64,000 nucleotides of DNA from an uncultured Francisella sp. (GCA_943913655.1 CALTZA010000001.1:124001-188000), one strand, 5' to 3'; shown: positions 34,793-44,714, numbered from the stretch's first letter. Notes: generated by a model from the sequence alone, not told the origin. Numbers and translations: made by a program.

Positions 34793-35192
34793 TAATTTCC
34801 CATTTAATTTCTTCTAAACGACGACGATTTTTTTTAGTCGGTCGGCCTTTCTCTTTGAAACAGGCAGAAACATAACGCCCATTTAATGACTGTTGTTGCT
34901 TAATTTCTTCTCTTTCTTTTATTATTTGAGCATCTTCTTCATAAAAAAAACGTGCTAGCCGCGCTGATTGTCTTTGTGTAGATAATGCTTTGATAGTAAG
35001 GCGATAAGGTAACCCATGATGATTCATTTCTATGATATCTCCAACAGTAACATATTTACTCGCCTTTACCATCACTTCATTGACTTTGATGCGGCCTAAA
35101 CCAATCTGTTTATGCGCTAGGGAGCGTGTTTTAAAAAATCTGGCCGCCCATAACCATTTATCTAGTCTAATTAAGCTTTCTTTTTGATCCAT
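34779..35192 (-). CDS. hslR: Heat-shock protein 15 (HslR), S4-domain ribosome rescue factor
   Basis: 137 residues. The S4 RNA-binding domain fills the first 70 residues (IRLDKWLWAARFFKTRSLA, GRIKVNEVMVKASKYV, GDIIEM), followed by a basic tail (KGRPTKKNRRRLEEIKW) as in Hsp15. It binds free 50S subunits carrying nascent chains and recycles them. Convergent 14-nt overlap with orn. Confidence 0.92.
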   Translation of the reverse strand: MDQKESLIRLDKWLWAARFFKTRSLAHKQIGLGRIKVNEVMVKASKYVTVGDIIEMNHHGLPYRLTIKALSTQRQSARLARFFYEEDAQIIKEREEIKQQQSLNGRYVSACFKEKGRPTKKNRRRLEEIKWEITNKD

Positions 35193-35427
35193 AGCTTTTA
35201 TTATATTAAAGATATATCCTAGATGTCATTTTATTGTGCAACAAGATAAAAATTTCTGCTTAATCGATCAACTTAACTTATCAATACTAATGTTTCAATA
35301 AAACTGGCAGCTAGCGATGTGCTTATTCTTGATTTTATCTACTCTTTATAGCAAACTCTTTATAAGCAACGAAGTAAGATTAATCTTTATTTGCCTCGCC
35401 AGTAAACAACTACATAAGAAACTCTTC

Positions 35428-38400
35428 ATGAGTAAATACCATTACCCTGCTAGTATAAGAGAAATTCCCTACAATCACACTTCCTATACCGACAGTGCCA
35501 TTATCGAGCGCCTGTTAGGCAAAGAAGCTGCACAAATAATCAATCGATTGCGCGAGCATCGCGAGACAGGTCGCTCTGCTAGGATGCTATTTGAAGTTCT
35601 AGGAGATATTTGGGCTGTTAAGCGCAATCCCTATTTGGTAGATGACCTACTTAAATATCCTAAAAGAAAAGAAGCCTTAGTGAAGGAAATGCGTCATCGT
35701 CTTCATGAAATTGCGCTACGTAAAGATAAACATGTCGAAGTCAATTTGATATTAGAAAAAGCAATACAAGCCGTTGATTTATTTCAGCACTCTTTTGCGC
35801 ATACAGCTGATTTAAGAAAAAAACTGAAAGCAGCTTTAGTCAAATATACAAGAGCAGATAACATTTTATTTGACGGCCTGTCACGTGTATCTCATGCCAC
35901 AGATGCAACCGATTGGCGGGTAGAAATCCCCTTTGTCGTCATTTGTCCTGATCAAGAAGATGAGATTGCTTCCATTGTCCGAACCTTGATCTCATTTAAG
36001 TTGAATATCATACCAAGAGGCGGGGGTACTGGTTACACAGGTGGTGCCATTCCGTTAGATCCACATAGCGCAGTGATCAATACTGAGAAATTAGATATTT
36101 TTTCACCCATTGAATTACTATCTCTGCCTGGACTAAAGGGCAAACATCCGGTTATTCATTGTGGTGCTGGAGTAGTAACAAGACGAGTTGAAGAAGCAGC
36201 CAGTCAAGCTGGTTACTTGTTCGCAGTGGATCCTACTTCAGCCGACGCTTCTTGTATTGGTGGCAACGTGGCAATGAATGCGGGAGGCAAAAAAGCAGTA
36301 TTATGGGGCACTACCTTAGATAATCTTGTATACTGGAAAATGGTAGATCCACAAGGCCGCTGGAAACTCATAGAGCGGGTTGCACATAATTTTGGCAAGA
36401 TCCATGATCAAGCTCTTGTCCATTTTCGCATCCATTACCTCGATGACAATGGAAAAACTACTATATATAGCGAAGAACTTTCTATCCCCGGTAGCAAATT
36501 TCGCAAAGTAGGTCTGGGTAAAGATGTGACAGATAAATTTCTTTCAGGTTTGCCTGGTATACAAAAAGAAGGCACTGATGGAATTATTACCAGCGCTGGT
36601 TTTATTCTGCATCAACCTTTCTCTTTCACTTATACGATTTGTATGGAGTTTTTTGGTACAGTAAGTACTGCCACTCCTGCGATCATGGAAGTGAAAGATT
36701 TTGTTTTTTCTCATCCACGCGTTGAACTGGCTGGCCTTGAACATTTGGATTGGCGTTATGTGCGTGCAGTCGGCTACGCTACTAAAGCAGCCAGAAATAT
36801 TCGACCCAAAATGGTATTACTAGCAGATATTGCTGCTGATAACCAAAGTGAACTTGAGGAAGTTGCAAAGCACATTGTTACTTTTGCCCGAAAACGAGAA
36901 GGCGAAGCTTTTATCGCAAGAAGCGCAGCAGAAAGAAAAGCGTTTTGGCTTGATCGCTCTAGAACAGCATCCATTGCTAAACATACTAATGCCTTTAAAA
37001 TTAACGAAGATGTGGTCATCCCATTACAGCATCTGGGTGAATATTCTGATGAAATTGAACGCATTAATATCGAGTTATCTTTTGCCAATAAACTGCAATT
37101 ATGTACAGCACTTACCAACTATCTTAGTATTCAATTGCCTAATGAACCCTTAGACCCCGATTTACCCCATCAAGTCATCCTGGCTAAACAAACTCAGCGC
37201 TCTTTAATATTAATTAATGAAGTCAAAGCAAGATGGCAATGGATGTGCTCAAATTTAGACTGCTCTCTTGCTCATTTAAAGCAGATGTATCCTCAAATAA
37301 TGCAAGATACAGAAAAACAATACCCTAATGATGGCACAATTTTTACCGCCATGAGAGATTTTCAATTACGCATTTCTATCAAGCGTGATTTGCTTGAACC
37401 ACTAGCTAGTATTTTTTCTTCGAAAAATCAATCAGCTATTTTAGAAAAAATAAATTATTTGCATCGAGAAGTGGTCCGTTCGCGTATTTTCGTGGCTCTA
37501 CATATGCACGCAGGTGACGGTAATATTCACACCAATATTCCTGTAAATTCCGATAATGCACAAATGCTTGCTGTTGCAGAAAAAATAGTAAAACGCATTA
37601 TGAATATTGTACGCCGATTAAATGGAGTGATCTCTGGGGAACATGGTATTGGTATTACCAAAATAGATTACTTAACCGATGATGAGATGCAAGATTTTTG
37701 GACCTACAAAAAACAAGTTGATCCTCACCAATATTTTAATCGAGGAAAGTTAATGCGTGGAGCCAATCTCAATATTGCTTATACACCTTCTTTTCACCTG
37801 CTTACAGAAGAAGCATTGATTTTAGAGCACTCTAATATCGGCACAATTGCTAATGATGTGAAAAACTGCTTGCGCTGTGGAAAATGCAAACCCGTGTGTT
37901 CTACCCATGTACCGCGTGCTAATCTGCTTTACAGTCCACGCAATAAAATACTTGCTTTGAGTTTGTTAACCGAAGCTTTTCTTTATGAAGAACAAACCAG
38001 ACGCGGCATTTCTGTTGCCCATTTTGCAGAGCTAGCTGAAGTGGCAGAGCATTGCACCCTCTGTCATCGCTGTTTTAAACCCTGCCCTGTAGATATTGAT
38101 TTTGGCCAAGTTTCAATAAAAATCAAAAATTTTTTACAGCACAACCATCATTATCATCCGAGCCTACCTGCTAAATTGGGCATGATTTATCTCAATAATA
38201 ATAACGTCAAAACCACAGCAATGATGTTGCCAGTAATTAAACTGGGGCTGGCAGCTCAAAATTTAGGCTACCAGGGAGCAAATAGACTTTTTAAAAATAA
38301 AATCAACAAACAAAAAACTTGTCCTGCTAAAACCATTCATGCAGCACCTTGGCCAGAACAAGTAATGCATTTTGTTAATCGCCCACTGCCCTCAAGTATT

Positions 38401-39267
38401 TCCTCTCGCAGTATGCGCTCTTTATTGAATATCGAAAATAATAAGACAATTCCTATTTTACGGCGCCCTGAATTAGCAGAAGACGCGGAAGCCGTGTTTT
38501 ATTTTCCTGGTTGCGGTTCTGAACGACTGTATACGCAAATTTCCCTAGCTACTCAGGCGATGCTGTGGCTAGCCAACGTGCAAACAGTTCTACCTCCTGG
38601 TTATCTCTGCTGCGGTTACCCGCAAAAGGGTGCAGGTCTGCACGATACCATGGAAAAAATGGTGACAAATAATAGGGTACTATTTCACCGCATGGCCAAT
38701 ACATTAAATTATTTAGACATTAAAACCGTTATCGTCAGTTGCGGCACTTGTTATGATCAATTAACCACCTATCATTTTCAACGTATTTTTCCTGACTGTC
38801 GATTAATAGATATCCATGAATATCTATTGGAAAAAAATTTTTGTTTACCTGAACATGCTAGCGAAGAACAATATATCTACCACGATCCTTGTCACTCACC
38901 CATTAAATCTTCGCCACCAACTGAAGTTGCTTCTAAACTATTGGGTCAATCTGTTATTCTTTCTGATCGCTGCTGTGGAGAATCAGGATTATTTGCAATG
39001 AACCGTCCTGATATTGCTAGTCAAGTCAAATTCAGAAAACAAGAAGAACTAAATAAAAATACAGCAAACATTCCTGCTGATAAGAAAGGAAAATTACTGA
39101 CTACTTGCCCCGCTTGTTTACAAGGATTAAATCGATATCGAGATGACAATAATCTAAAGGTTGATTATATTGTGATTGAACTGGCCAAATATTTTTGGGG
39201 CGATAATTGGCAAGAACAATATATCAAACAGGTCCAAAATGGCGGAATTGAGCAAATTTTGCTATAG
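35428..39267 (+). CDS. Large FAD-linked oxidase / Fe-S oxidoreductase with DUF3683 N-terminus
   Basis: 1279 residues from ATG at 35428 (the frame is open to 35317, but the family start MSKYHYPASIREIPYNHTS fits here). Order: DUF3683 region (about 1-125); FAD-binding PCMH-type domain (VVICPDQEDEIASIV, RGGGTGYTGGAIPLD, DPTSADASCIGGNVAMNAGG); C-terminal FAD-oxidase domain with HMHAGDGNIHTNI near 695; two 4Fe-4S sites (CLRCGKCKPVCS near 815, CTLCHRCFKPCP near 875); and two CCG cysteine-rich domains (FPGCGSERLYT, CCGYPQKGAG, VSCGTCYDQ, HDPCHSP, CCGESGLF, CPACLQG). The relatives oxidise D-lactate, glycolate or D-2-hydroxyacids and pass electrons to the quinone pool. The substrate is unknown here. 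Confidence 0.88.
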   Translation: MSKYHYPASIREIPYNHTSYTDSAIIERLLGKEAAQIINRLREHRETGRSARMLFEVLGDIWAVKRNPYLVDDLLKYPKRKEALVKEMRHRLHEIALRKDKHVEVNLILEKAIQAVDLFQHSFAHTADLRKKLKAALVKYTRADNILFDGLSRVSHATDATDWRVEIPFVVICPDQEDEIASIVRTLISFKLNIIPRGGGTGYTGGAIPLDPHSAVINTEKLDIFSPIELLSLPGLKGKHPVIHCGAGVVTRRVEEAASQAGYLFAVDPTSADASCIGGNVAMNAGGKKAVLWGTTLDNLVYWKMVDPQGRWKLIERVAHNFGKIHDQALVHFRIHYLDDNGKTTIYSEELSIPGSKFRKVGLGKDVTDKFLSGLPGIQKEGTDGIITSAGFILHQPFSFTYTICMEFFGTVSTATPAIMEVKDFVFSHPRVELAGLEHLDWRYVRAVGYATKAARNIRPKMVLLADIAADNQSELEEVAKHIVTFARKREGEAFIARSAAERKAFWLDRSRTASIAKHTNAFKINEDVVIPLQHLGEYSDEIERINIELSFANKLQLCTALTNYLSIQLPNEPLDPDLPHQVILAKQTQRSLILINEVKARWQWMCSNLDCSLAHLKQMYPQIMQDTEKQYPNDGTIFTAMRDFQLRISIKRDLLEPLASIFSSKNQSAILEKINYLHREVVRSRIFVALHMHAGDGNIHTNIPVNSDNAQMLAVAEKIVKRIMNIVRRLNGVISGEHGIGITKIDYLTDDEMQDFWTYKKQVDPHQYFNRGKLMRGANLNIAYTPSFHLLTEEALILEHSNIGTIANDVKNCLRCGKCKPVCSTHVPRANLLYSPRNKILALSLLTEAFLYEEQTRRGISVAHFAELAEVAEHCTLCHRCFKPCPVDIDFGQVSIKIKNFLQHNHHYHPSLPAKLGMIYLNNNNVKTTAMMLPVIKLGLAAQNLGYQGANRLFKNKINKQKTCPAKTIHAAPWPEQVMHFVNRPLPSSISSRSMRSLLNIENNKTIPILRRPELAEDAEAVFYFPGCGSERLYTQISLATQAMLWLANVQTVLPPGYLCCGYPQKGAGLHDTMEKMVTNNRVLFHRMANTLNYLDIKTVIVSCGTCYDQLTTYHFQRIFPDCRLIDIHEYLLEKNFCLPEHASEEQYIYHDPCHSPIKSSPPTEVASKLLGQSVILSDRCCGESGLFAMNRPDIASQVKFRKQEELNKNTANIPADKKGKLLTTCPACLQGLNRYRDDNNLKVDYIVIELAKYFWGDNWQEQYIKQVQNGGIEQILL

Positions 39268-39600
39268 ATTTTGTATTTTATTTTCTGATGTGTGAGAGCT
39301 TACTTATTTTCAAAGTCAGTAAATAAATTTAGGCTCTTTATCTAATCCTTACGCAGCTATTTAAGTTTTAGAAAAAGCTTCTCGACCATCTTCTGTTTTC
39401 TTAAGATAGGCTGAAGGATTCTTTTTCTCACTGCATATCCCGTAAGCGCCTATACTTACCTAGATAATCACTTGAGACATTTATTAAAAATTTCTAACCA
39501 GAGATTAGGCACAGCAGCTATTTTTAAGTTAAGAACTGCCTTCACTACTAAGATAAGTCAAGAAAAAAATTAGGACTAGGCAACGTTCTTTCTATATAAA
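39268..39600. other. Non-coding gap of 333 bp, possibly gene debris
   Basis: No complete gene or RNA was recognised. On the minus strand, from about 39448 down to 39363, a short stop-bounded frame reads IGAYGICSEKKNPSAY and then LKKTEDGREAFSKT, a protein-like composition with no start codon. It could be the tail of a decayed gene. TTAAAAATAGCTGC and TTAAATAGCTGC occur about 165 bp apart. Confidence 0.35.
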
Positions 39601-40989
39601 TCAATCCAACTGATTATAAGCGCTTTTAAGCGCAGTCTCTACACCTTCTTCAATTACCGGGTGATAAAAAGGCATATCCAACATTTGATCAACTGTCAAA
39701 CGACTCTGATGTGACCAAGCCAATAAATGAGCCACATGCTCGCCATGAGGCATTACACCTTCTGCTCCTAAAAACCGTCTGGTTTTTTTATGCACATAGA
39801 CTCGCAAAACACCATTATTGATCAACATTACTCGAGAGCGCCCCTGATCACCATAATCAACCTGTCCAATGACCACATCATCACATAAGTCAGTATAGTT
39901 TTCTCCCACAGAGATGATTTGCGGCTCAGTAAATATGATAGAAAGTCGGCTAGGTAGTTTAAACGATTTTACCTGAGGATAGCTGGCAGCATTATATCCT
40001 GCAATACGCCCCTGTTGTGAAGCAACATGTTTGAGAGGATACTCATTGGAAGCATCTCCAGCAATGAAAATATGGCTGGTAGTGGTTTGCATGGTGTTCA
40101 CATTCATCACCCGTGGTTCTCCTCGATCATTTAGAGAGACACTAGTATTTTCTAGGCCAAGAGTATCGACAGCAGGAATACGCCCTACTGCTGTAATTAC
40201 CATCTCAACCTCTTTAGAAAATATTCTGCCCTCTCGCTCGTAACTTACTCGCACCTGATTTCCCTGCAAAGTAAAATGAGGAGTCACATCAAGCTGTAGA
40301 TTTAACATTGAAGAAAAGATACGATGTGCCTCTTTTTGTACTTGTGGATCAGTAATATGACCAATTCCCTTACTTCGATTTAAAATAGCAGTGGATACCC
40401 CAAGATGAGTTAATGCGCAACCAATTTCAAAACCAATAGCACCCGCACCGACTACTAAAGCACTTTGCGGCAGTTCATCCCAATAAAAAATATCATCACT
40501 ATTACAAATTTTATCTTGCAAAAATTGCCATTCGGGTATGATGCGGCTGTAAGAACCTGTAGCAATCACAAAACTCTTACTTTTTATCTTGATTTCACCA
40601 TTAACTTCCACAGTGTGATCATCAATAAACCTCGCTTCACCATGTACAAGATGCTCTTTACCATAAGACTTTATGGTTTCTAAAACAAAACTCACAAAAC
40701 GATCTCGCTCTGCTTTGACACGATCCATCACTGCTTGACCGTCCACCTTAATACCGCCAGTAGGCAAGCGCAAACCCATGGCCTCAAAACTGTGTTGTGC
40801 ATAATATCTAGCATCTGCTGGAGCAATCAGCAATTTGGAAGGCATACAACCCACTTTGGCACAAGTGGTACCAAAAGTTCCTTTCTCAATTAACAATACT
40901 TTATCAGTCTGTTTTCTTGCCATCTGAAAAGCAGACATCCCAGCAGAACCTCCACCAATAATCACTACATCAGCTTGCATTGTTTTCAC
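39601..40989 (-). CDS. Dihydrolipoamide dehydrogenase-like flavoprotein disulfide reductase (Lpd3 type)
   Basis: About 463 residues from a GTG at 40989 preceded by AGAGG; an ATG at 40980 is possible and TTG at 41007 is less likely. FAD site VVIIGGGSAGMSAFQMA, redox disulfide TTCAKVGCMPSKLL near residue 40, NAD site ALVVGAGAIGFEIGCALT near 175, second FAD site IFIAGDASNEYPL near 305. At the C-terminus FYHPVIEEGVETAL replaces the classic HAHPTxSE, as in a third Lpd subgroup not tied to 2-oxoacid dehydrogenase complexes. The gene just upstream encodes a Prx-Grx hybrid, hinting at thiol reduction; the substrate is unproven. Confidence 0.83.
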   Translation of the reverse strand: MKTMQADVVIIGGGSAGMSAFQMARKQTDKVLLIEKGTFGTTCAKVGCMPSKLLIAPADARYYAQHSFEAMGLRLPTGGIKVDGQAVMDRVKAERDRFVSFVLETIKSYGKEHLVHGEARFIDDHTVEVNGEIKIKSKSFVIATGSYSRIIPEWQFLQDKICNSDDIFYWDELPQSALVVGAGAIGFEIGCALTHLGVSTAILNRSKGIGHITDPQVQKEAHRIFSSMLNLQLDVTPHFTLQGNQVRVSYEREGRIFSKEVEMVITAVGRIPAVDTLGLENTSVSLNDRGEPRVMNVNTMQTTTSHIFIAGDASNEYPLKHVASQQGRIAGYNAASYPQVKSFKLPSRLSIIFTEPQIISVGENYTDLCDDVVIGQVDYGDQGRSRVMLINNGVLRVYVHKKTRRFLGAEGVMPHGEHVAHLLAWSHQSRLTVDQMLDMPFYHPVIEEGVETALKSAYNQLD

Positions 40990-41005
40990 AAGCACACCTC
41001 TCGTC

Positions 41006-41043
41006 AAAATAAAAGACAGTCAAACACCTAGTGCCGACTGCCT
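41006..41043. terminator. Terminator between the Prx-Grx gene and the Lpd-like gene
   Basis: AGACAGTC (41014-41021) pairs with GACTGCCT (41036-41043) at seven of eight positions, with a further CAC/GTG inside. In the minus direction it is followed by TTTTATTTT; in the plus direction by six T. Confidence 0.75.
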
Positions 41044-41067
41044 TTTTTATTTTCATTAGAAATATAG

Positions 41068-41802
41068 TTATCTATCTTTGAAGTATTTTTCCAAATCTTC
41101 TAAACCGCCAATATATTTAGAGCCGATAAATACCTGTGGCGCGGTACTTTTACCAGTAATAGCACGAATGGAAGTAGTAGTCGCATCTTCGCCCAATACA
41201 ATCTCCTCAAAATCCAAACCATGTTCATTAAGAAGATCCTTGGCCTTCTCGCAGAAAGGACAGCCTGGCTTAGTGAAAATTGCAACAGATTCCTTCGCTT
41301 TTTCATTAGGCGCAATATACTCTAGCATTGTGTCGGCATCCGATACATCATAAGGATCACCAGGCTTTTCTTCCTCAATAAACATTTTCTCTATCACTCC
41401 ATCATTCACTAACATAGAATAGCGCCAGGAACGGATACCAAACCCCAAATCATCTTTCGAGGTATCCATGCCCATAGCTTTAGTAAACTCGATATTACCA
41501 TCTGGCAACATAGTGATATGAAAAGCTTTTTCTTGCTTTTGCCATGCATTCATAACAAAAGTATCATTGACTGATAAACATACGACATCATCAATACCAT
41601 TTTTCTTGAAAGATTCATATAACTCATTATAACGGGGTAAGTGACTGGACGAGCAAGTCGGAGTAAAAGCACCAGGTAAGGCAAATAGTACCACTTTTTT
41701 ACCTTTGAAAATGTCATCTGTACTCACATCCAACCATTGATCATCTTTTCTCATATGAAAAACCATATTAGGGATTTTTTGGCCTTCAATATTTTTAAAC
41801 AT
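41068..41802 (-). CDS. Hybrid peroxiredoxin-glutaredoxin (PGdx)
   Basis: 244 residues. The N-terminal 160 form a Prx5-type peroxiredoxin (KVVLFALPGAFTPTCSSSHL with the peroxidatic Cys near residue 49); the C-terminal 75 form a glutaredoxin (FTKPGCPFCEKAKDLL, ITGKSTAPQVFIGSKYIGG). The fusion, known from Haemophilus and other gammaproteobacteria, reduces peroxides using glutathione. The gene has a very strong ribosome-binding site (GGAGGAGGA) and a good promoter. GshA, encoded at 20.4 kb, would feed its glutathione. Confidence 0.95.
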   Translation of the reverse strand: MFKNIEGQKIPNMVFHMRKDDQWLDVSTDDIFKGKKVVLFALPGAFTPTCSSSHLPRYNELYESFKKNGIDDVVCLSVNDTFVMNAWQKQEKAFHITMLPDGNIEFTKAMGMDTSKDDLGFGIRSWRYSMLVNDGVIEKMFIEEEKPGDPYDVSDADTMLEYIAPNEKAKESVAIFTKPGCPFCEKAKDLLNEHGLDFEEIVLGEDATTTSIRAITGKSTAPQVFIGSKYIGGLEDLEKYFKDR

Positions 41803-41850
41803 ACTTCCTCCTCCTTTCTTTGTAAGTAATTATTAAACATCCATATTTTT

Positions 41851-41879
41851 ATTTTATCTTAGTTCCACCATTAATTCAA
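41851..41879 (-). promoter_or_regulatory. Sigma-70 promoter of the Prx-Grx gene
   Basis: On the minus strand TTGAAT (41879-41874), 17-bp spacer, TAAAAT (41856-41851), 49 bp before the ATG. Confidence 0.6.
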
Positions 41880-41891
41880 CCAAAACATAAT

Positions 41892-43145
41892 TTACACATC
41901 TGTGTATCGACGATCACAAGGTTCCTTATCTAACTCAAATCCCTCATGTAAGGCGCGAGTGGCTAATTCCACATATTTCTCATCAACCAAAATTGATACC
42001 TTGATCTCAGAAGTAGAGATCATTATCAAATCGATATTCTCATTTGCCAATATTTTAAATACCTTAGCGGCAACCCTGACATGCGAACGCATGCCAAGAC
42101 CCACAAGTGAGACCTTAGCTACCTTATCATTACCACCAATCTTTTTGGCCTGCAGTTCTAGCACCGATGCTTTTAACAGTTCAAATATTTGCGCATAGTC
42201 GTCTCTTGGTATCGTGAAAGAAAAATCAGTAGTGCCATTTTCCGCAATATTTTGCACAATCATATCAACATTAATATTGTTTGAAGCTACATATTTCATG
42301 ATATGGTAAGCCACTCCAGGCCGATTGGGTATACCCTGAATATGAATGCGCGCCTGATTTCGATCAAAGGCAATACCTGTCACCACTTCCATTTCCATAT
42401 CACTCTCTCCTTCTAAGCTGATTAAGGTGCCTCCATCATTTTCTTCTTTTAAAGAGCTTAACACTCGCAATGGAACACGATATTTCCCGGCAAATTCCAC
42501 CGAACGAATTTGTAATACTTTTGAGCCCAATGAAGCCAACTCCAGCATCTCCTCAAAAGTAATCTTATCTAATTTCCTTGCCTGGGGGACCACACGGGGA
42601 TCTGTAGTATAAACCCCATTAACATCAGTATAAATCTGGCACTCATCAGCTTTAAGACAAGCAGCTAATGCCACCGCTGAAATATCTGAGCCTCCTCTGC
42701 CTAGGGTAGTAATATTTCTATCGCTATCTATTCCTTGAAATCCAGCTACTACTGCAACTAGGCCGCGACCTAAATCCTGTTGAATACGTATGGGCTCAAT
42801 TGTTTGAATACGCGCTTTACTATATATGGGATCTGTATATAAAGGAATCTGCCAGCCAGTATAACTTTTTGCAGCAATACCAAGTTTGGTTAGTGCTAAC
42901 GATAATAAACCAATTGTGACCTGTTCCCCAGTAGAAAGTACTACATCCAGTTCTCTTGGATTGGGTGGATCTTGAATTTCCTTGGCCAGACTCAAAAGTT
43001 TATCTGTCTGACCGCTCATTGCCGAAACTACCACCACCACCTGATGACCTTGCTTTTTAAACTGAGCAATTCTTGCAGCCACATGCTTAATCCGCTTAGT
43101 CGAGCCAACCGAAGTCCCTCCATATTTTTGTATGATCAGCGCCAT
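41892..43145 (-). CDS. lysC: Aspartate kinase
   Basis: 417 residues: kinase domain (IIQKYGGTSVGS, VVVSAMSGQTDKLL, STGEQVTIGLL, TTLGRGGSDISAVALA) followed by two ACT domains (from about residue 265; VSLVGLGMRSHVRVAAKVF, LIMISTSEIKVSILV). It phosphorylates aspartate, the first step to Lys, Met and Thr. The monofunctional alpha/beta-type length fits the single LysC of Pseudomonas-like species. Homoserine dehydrogenase is separate at 54.7 kb. No lysine riboswitch fits in the 73-bp gap upstream. Confidence 0.95.
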   Translation of the reverse strand: MALIIQKYGGTSVGSTKRIKHVAARIAQFKKQGHQVVVVVSAMSGQTDKLLSLAKEIQDPPNPRELDVVLSTGEQVTIGLLSLALTKLGIAAKSYTGWQIPLYTDPIYSKARIQTIEPIRIQQDLGRGLVAVVAGFQGIDSDRNITTLGRGGSDISAVALAACLKADECQIYTDVNGVYTTDPRVVPQARKLDKITFEEMLELASLGSKVLQIRSVEFAGKYRVPLRVLSSLKEENDGGTLISLEGESDMEMEVVTGIAFDRNQARIHIQGIPNRPGVAYHIMKYVASNNINVDMIVQNIAENGTTDFSFTIPRDDYAQIFELLKASVLELQAKKIGGNDKVAKVSLVGLGMRSHVRVAAKVFKILANENIDLIMISTSEIKVSILVDEKYVELATRALHEGFELDKEPCDRRYTDV

Positions 43146-43218
43146 TTTTTTCCAGATCTATCGTCTCGATCACATAATATATGCGGGAATTATCACAAAT
43201 TGCCTTTAAAAGGTAAAG

Positions 43219-44565
43219 CTATTTAAGCATCCCAATTCCTGAAACTTCTCGCGCCATTTTGGCAGCAGCATCATCAGTCAGGCCACCGACAAAATCCAGC
43301 ACCTTCATATACGCAGTATAAAAACTATCCTCTTGAGAAAGCGGATTGTCATGCAATAATTGACTAGCAAAAAGATGTTTCCAAGATAACTGGCTTTTGT
43401 TTGTAAGCTGCACATAATCATAAGCAGCAGGAATCAACAATGATAGAATTGAGCCTAGACAAGGAAAAGCAGCAATTTCTGTCATTAATCGATTACTATG
43501 TTTAAAAATTTTTTCTCTAGCTAACTGCTTCGCACTTTCTATACTTTCACTAATTTCAGGACTACACACCGAAAGCAAATCTTTGGGCCAAAAATCTCCT
43601 GCCATAATCTCTCTTTTATGGTTGACAAAAGCATGCACCACATCTGTGATCGCTTTGCCAATTGCTCTGCCGCGCAATATCTTACAATACTGCCAAGAGC
43701 TTAGATCACCATGATGCACTACTTGTGGATCAATCGGCTTTAATACGCGTTGTATATCCTCCGGTGATAGTACCCCCAGCTCAACTGCATCTTCCAAATC
43801 CAATAAAGCATAGCAAATATCATCAGCTGCCTCCATGAGGTAGGACAAAGGATGCCTGGCCCACTGATTTCGACCAATTTTTGTTAATCCCAACTCTTGA
43901 AATATCTCCTCAACCAGAAGTAATTCCGATTGATAGATACTAAATTTTCCCTGACAATTTGCATCGCTGCTAGTCCAAGGGTACTTAACCAAGCTACCGA
44001 TAGAAGCAGCCGTCAATCGCATACCTCCTGCACCACGATACATTTCAAGATTTAAAACAATACGTAGCGTATGGGCATTACCTTCATAAGTACATAAATC
44101 ACTGACTTCTTCACAATTCATACCCTCTATATATCGTCTGTGCTCCACTGAAGTGAACCAATCACGCAGTGCAGCTTCTCCCGCATGACCAAAAGGTGGA
44201 TTACCCATATCGTGAGCCAGACAAGCAACTTGAGTAATTAAACTTAAATCACTGCTCTGAACATCAGGTGGTAGCTCCTCTGCCAACATTACACCTAATT
44301 GATTGCCAATACTTCTACCGACACTGGCAACTTCTATACTATGGGTTAAGCGATTATGTGTATGACCATCCTCAGAAAAAGGGTGAACTTGTGTCTTTCT
44401 ACCAAGTCGTCTAAAACTACTGGCAAAAATTACCCGATCATAATCAATCAAGAAATCTGAGCGAGTCCCTGCTTCCTTCAGATTGCGTGTATCGCTAAAA
44501 GCTTCACATATTTGATGATTTTTTACTTTGAAACGCTTTTTACTAAGCAGCTGTTTCCACTTCAT
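43219..44565 (-). CDS. dgt: dGTP triphosphohydrolase-like HD protein
   Basis: 448 residues from the ATG at 44565, preceded by AAGAG; a GTG at 44583 is an alternative. Dgt family: RRLGRKTQVHPF and HNRLTHSIEVASVGRSIG at the N-terminus, the HD pair ACLAHDMGNPPFGHAGE near residue 112, YEGNAHTLRIVLNLE near 160 and DDICYALLDLEDAVE near 245. It hydrolyses dGTP (or other dNTPs) to the nucleoside and triphosphate. Substrate range in this subgroup is not known. Confidence 0.9.
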   Translation of the reverse strand: MKWKQLLSKKRFKVKNHQICEAFSDTRNLKEAGTRSDFLIDYDRVIFASSFRRLGRKTQVHPFSEDGHTHNRLTHSIEVASVGRSIGNQLGVMLAEELPPDVQSSDLSLITQVACLAHDMGNPPFGHAGEAALRDWFTSVEHRRYIEGMNCEEVSDLCTYEGNAHTLRIVLNLEMYRGAGGMRLTAASIGSLVKYPWTSSDANCQGKFSIYQSELLLVEEIFQELGLTKIGRNQWARHPLSYLMEAADDICYALLDLEDAVELGVLSPEDIQRVLKPIDPQVVHHGDLSSWQYCKILRGRAIGKAITDVVHAFVNHKREIMAGDFWPKDLLSVCSPEISESIESAKQLAREKIFKHSNRLMTEIAAFPCLGSILSLLIPAAYDYVQLTNKSQLSWKHLFASQLLHDNPLSQEDSFYTAYMKVLDFVGGLTDDAAAKMAREVSGIGMLK

Positions 44566-44682
44566 GCTAAGACTCTTAACCACTGAACAAAGTTAGCATA
44601 ACAGGATTTATCCAGTAAGCCTAGCCAATCAAGCGCTACCTTATACAGTGATGTATCTAGCAAACCATAGACAATTGAATAT

Positions 44683-44704
44683 AAAAACCTTAAAGCTACT
44701 TTAA
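44683..44704 (-). terminator. Terminator after the tRNA operon
   Basis: On the minus strand TTAAAG-TAG-CTTTAA is followed by GG and TTTTT, just past the tRNA-His CCA. AT-rich stem, moderate strength. Confidence 0.5.
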
Positions 44705-44714
44705 AAATAGGGAA

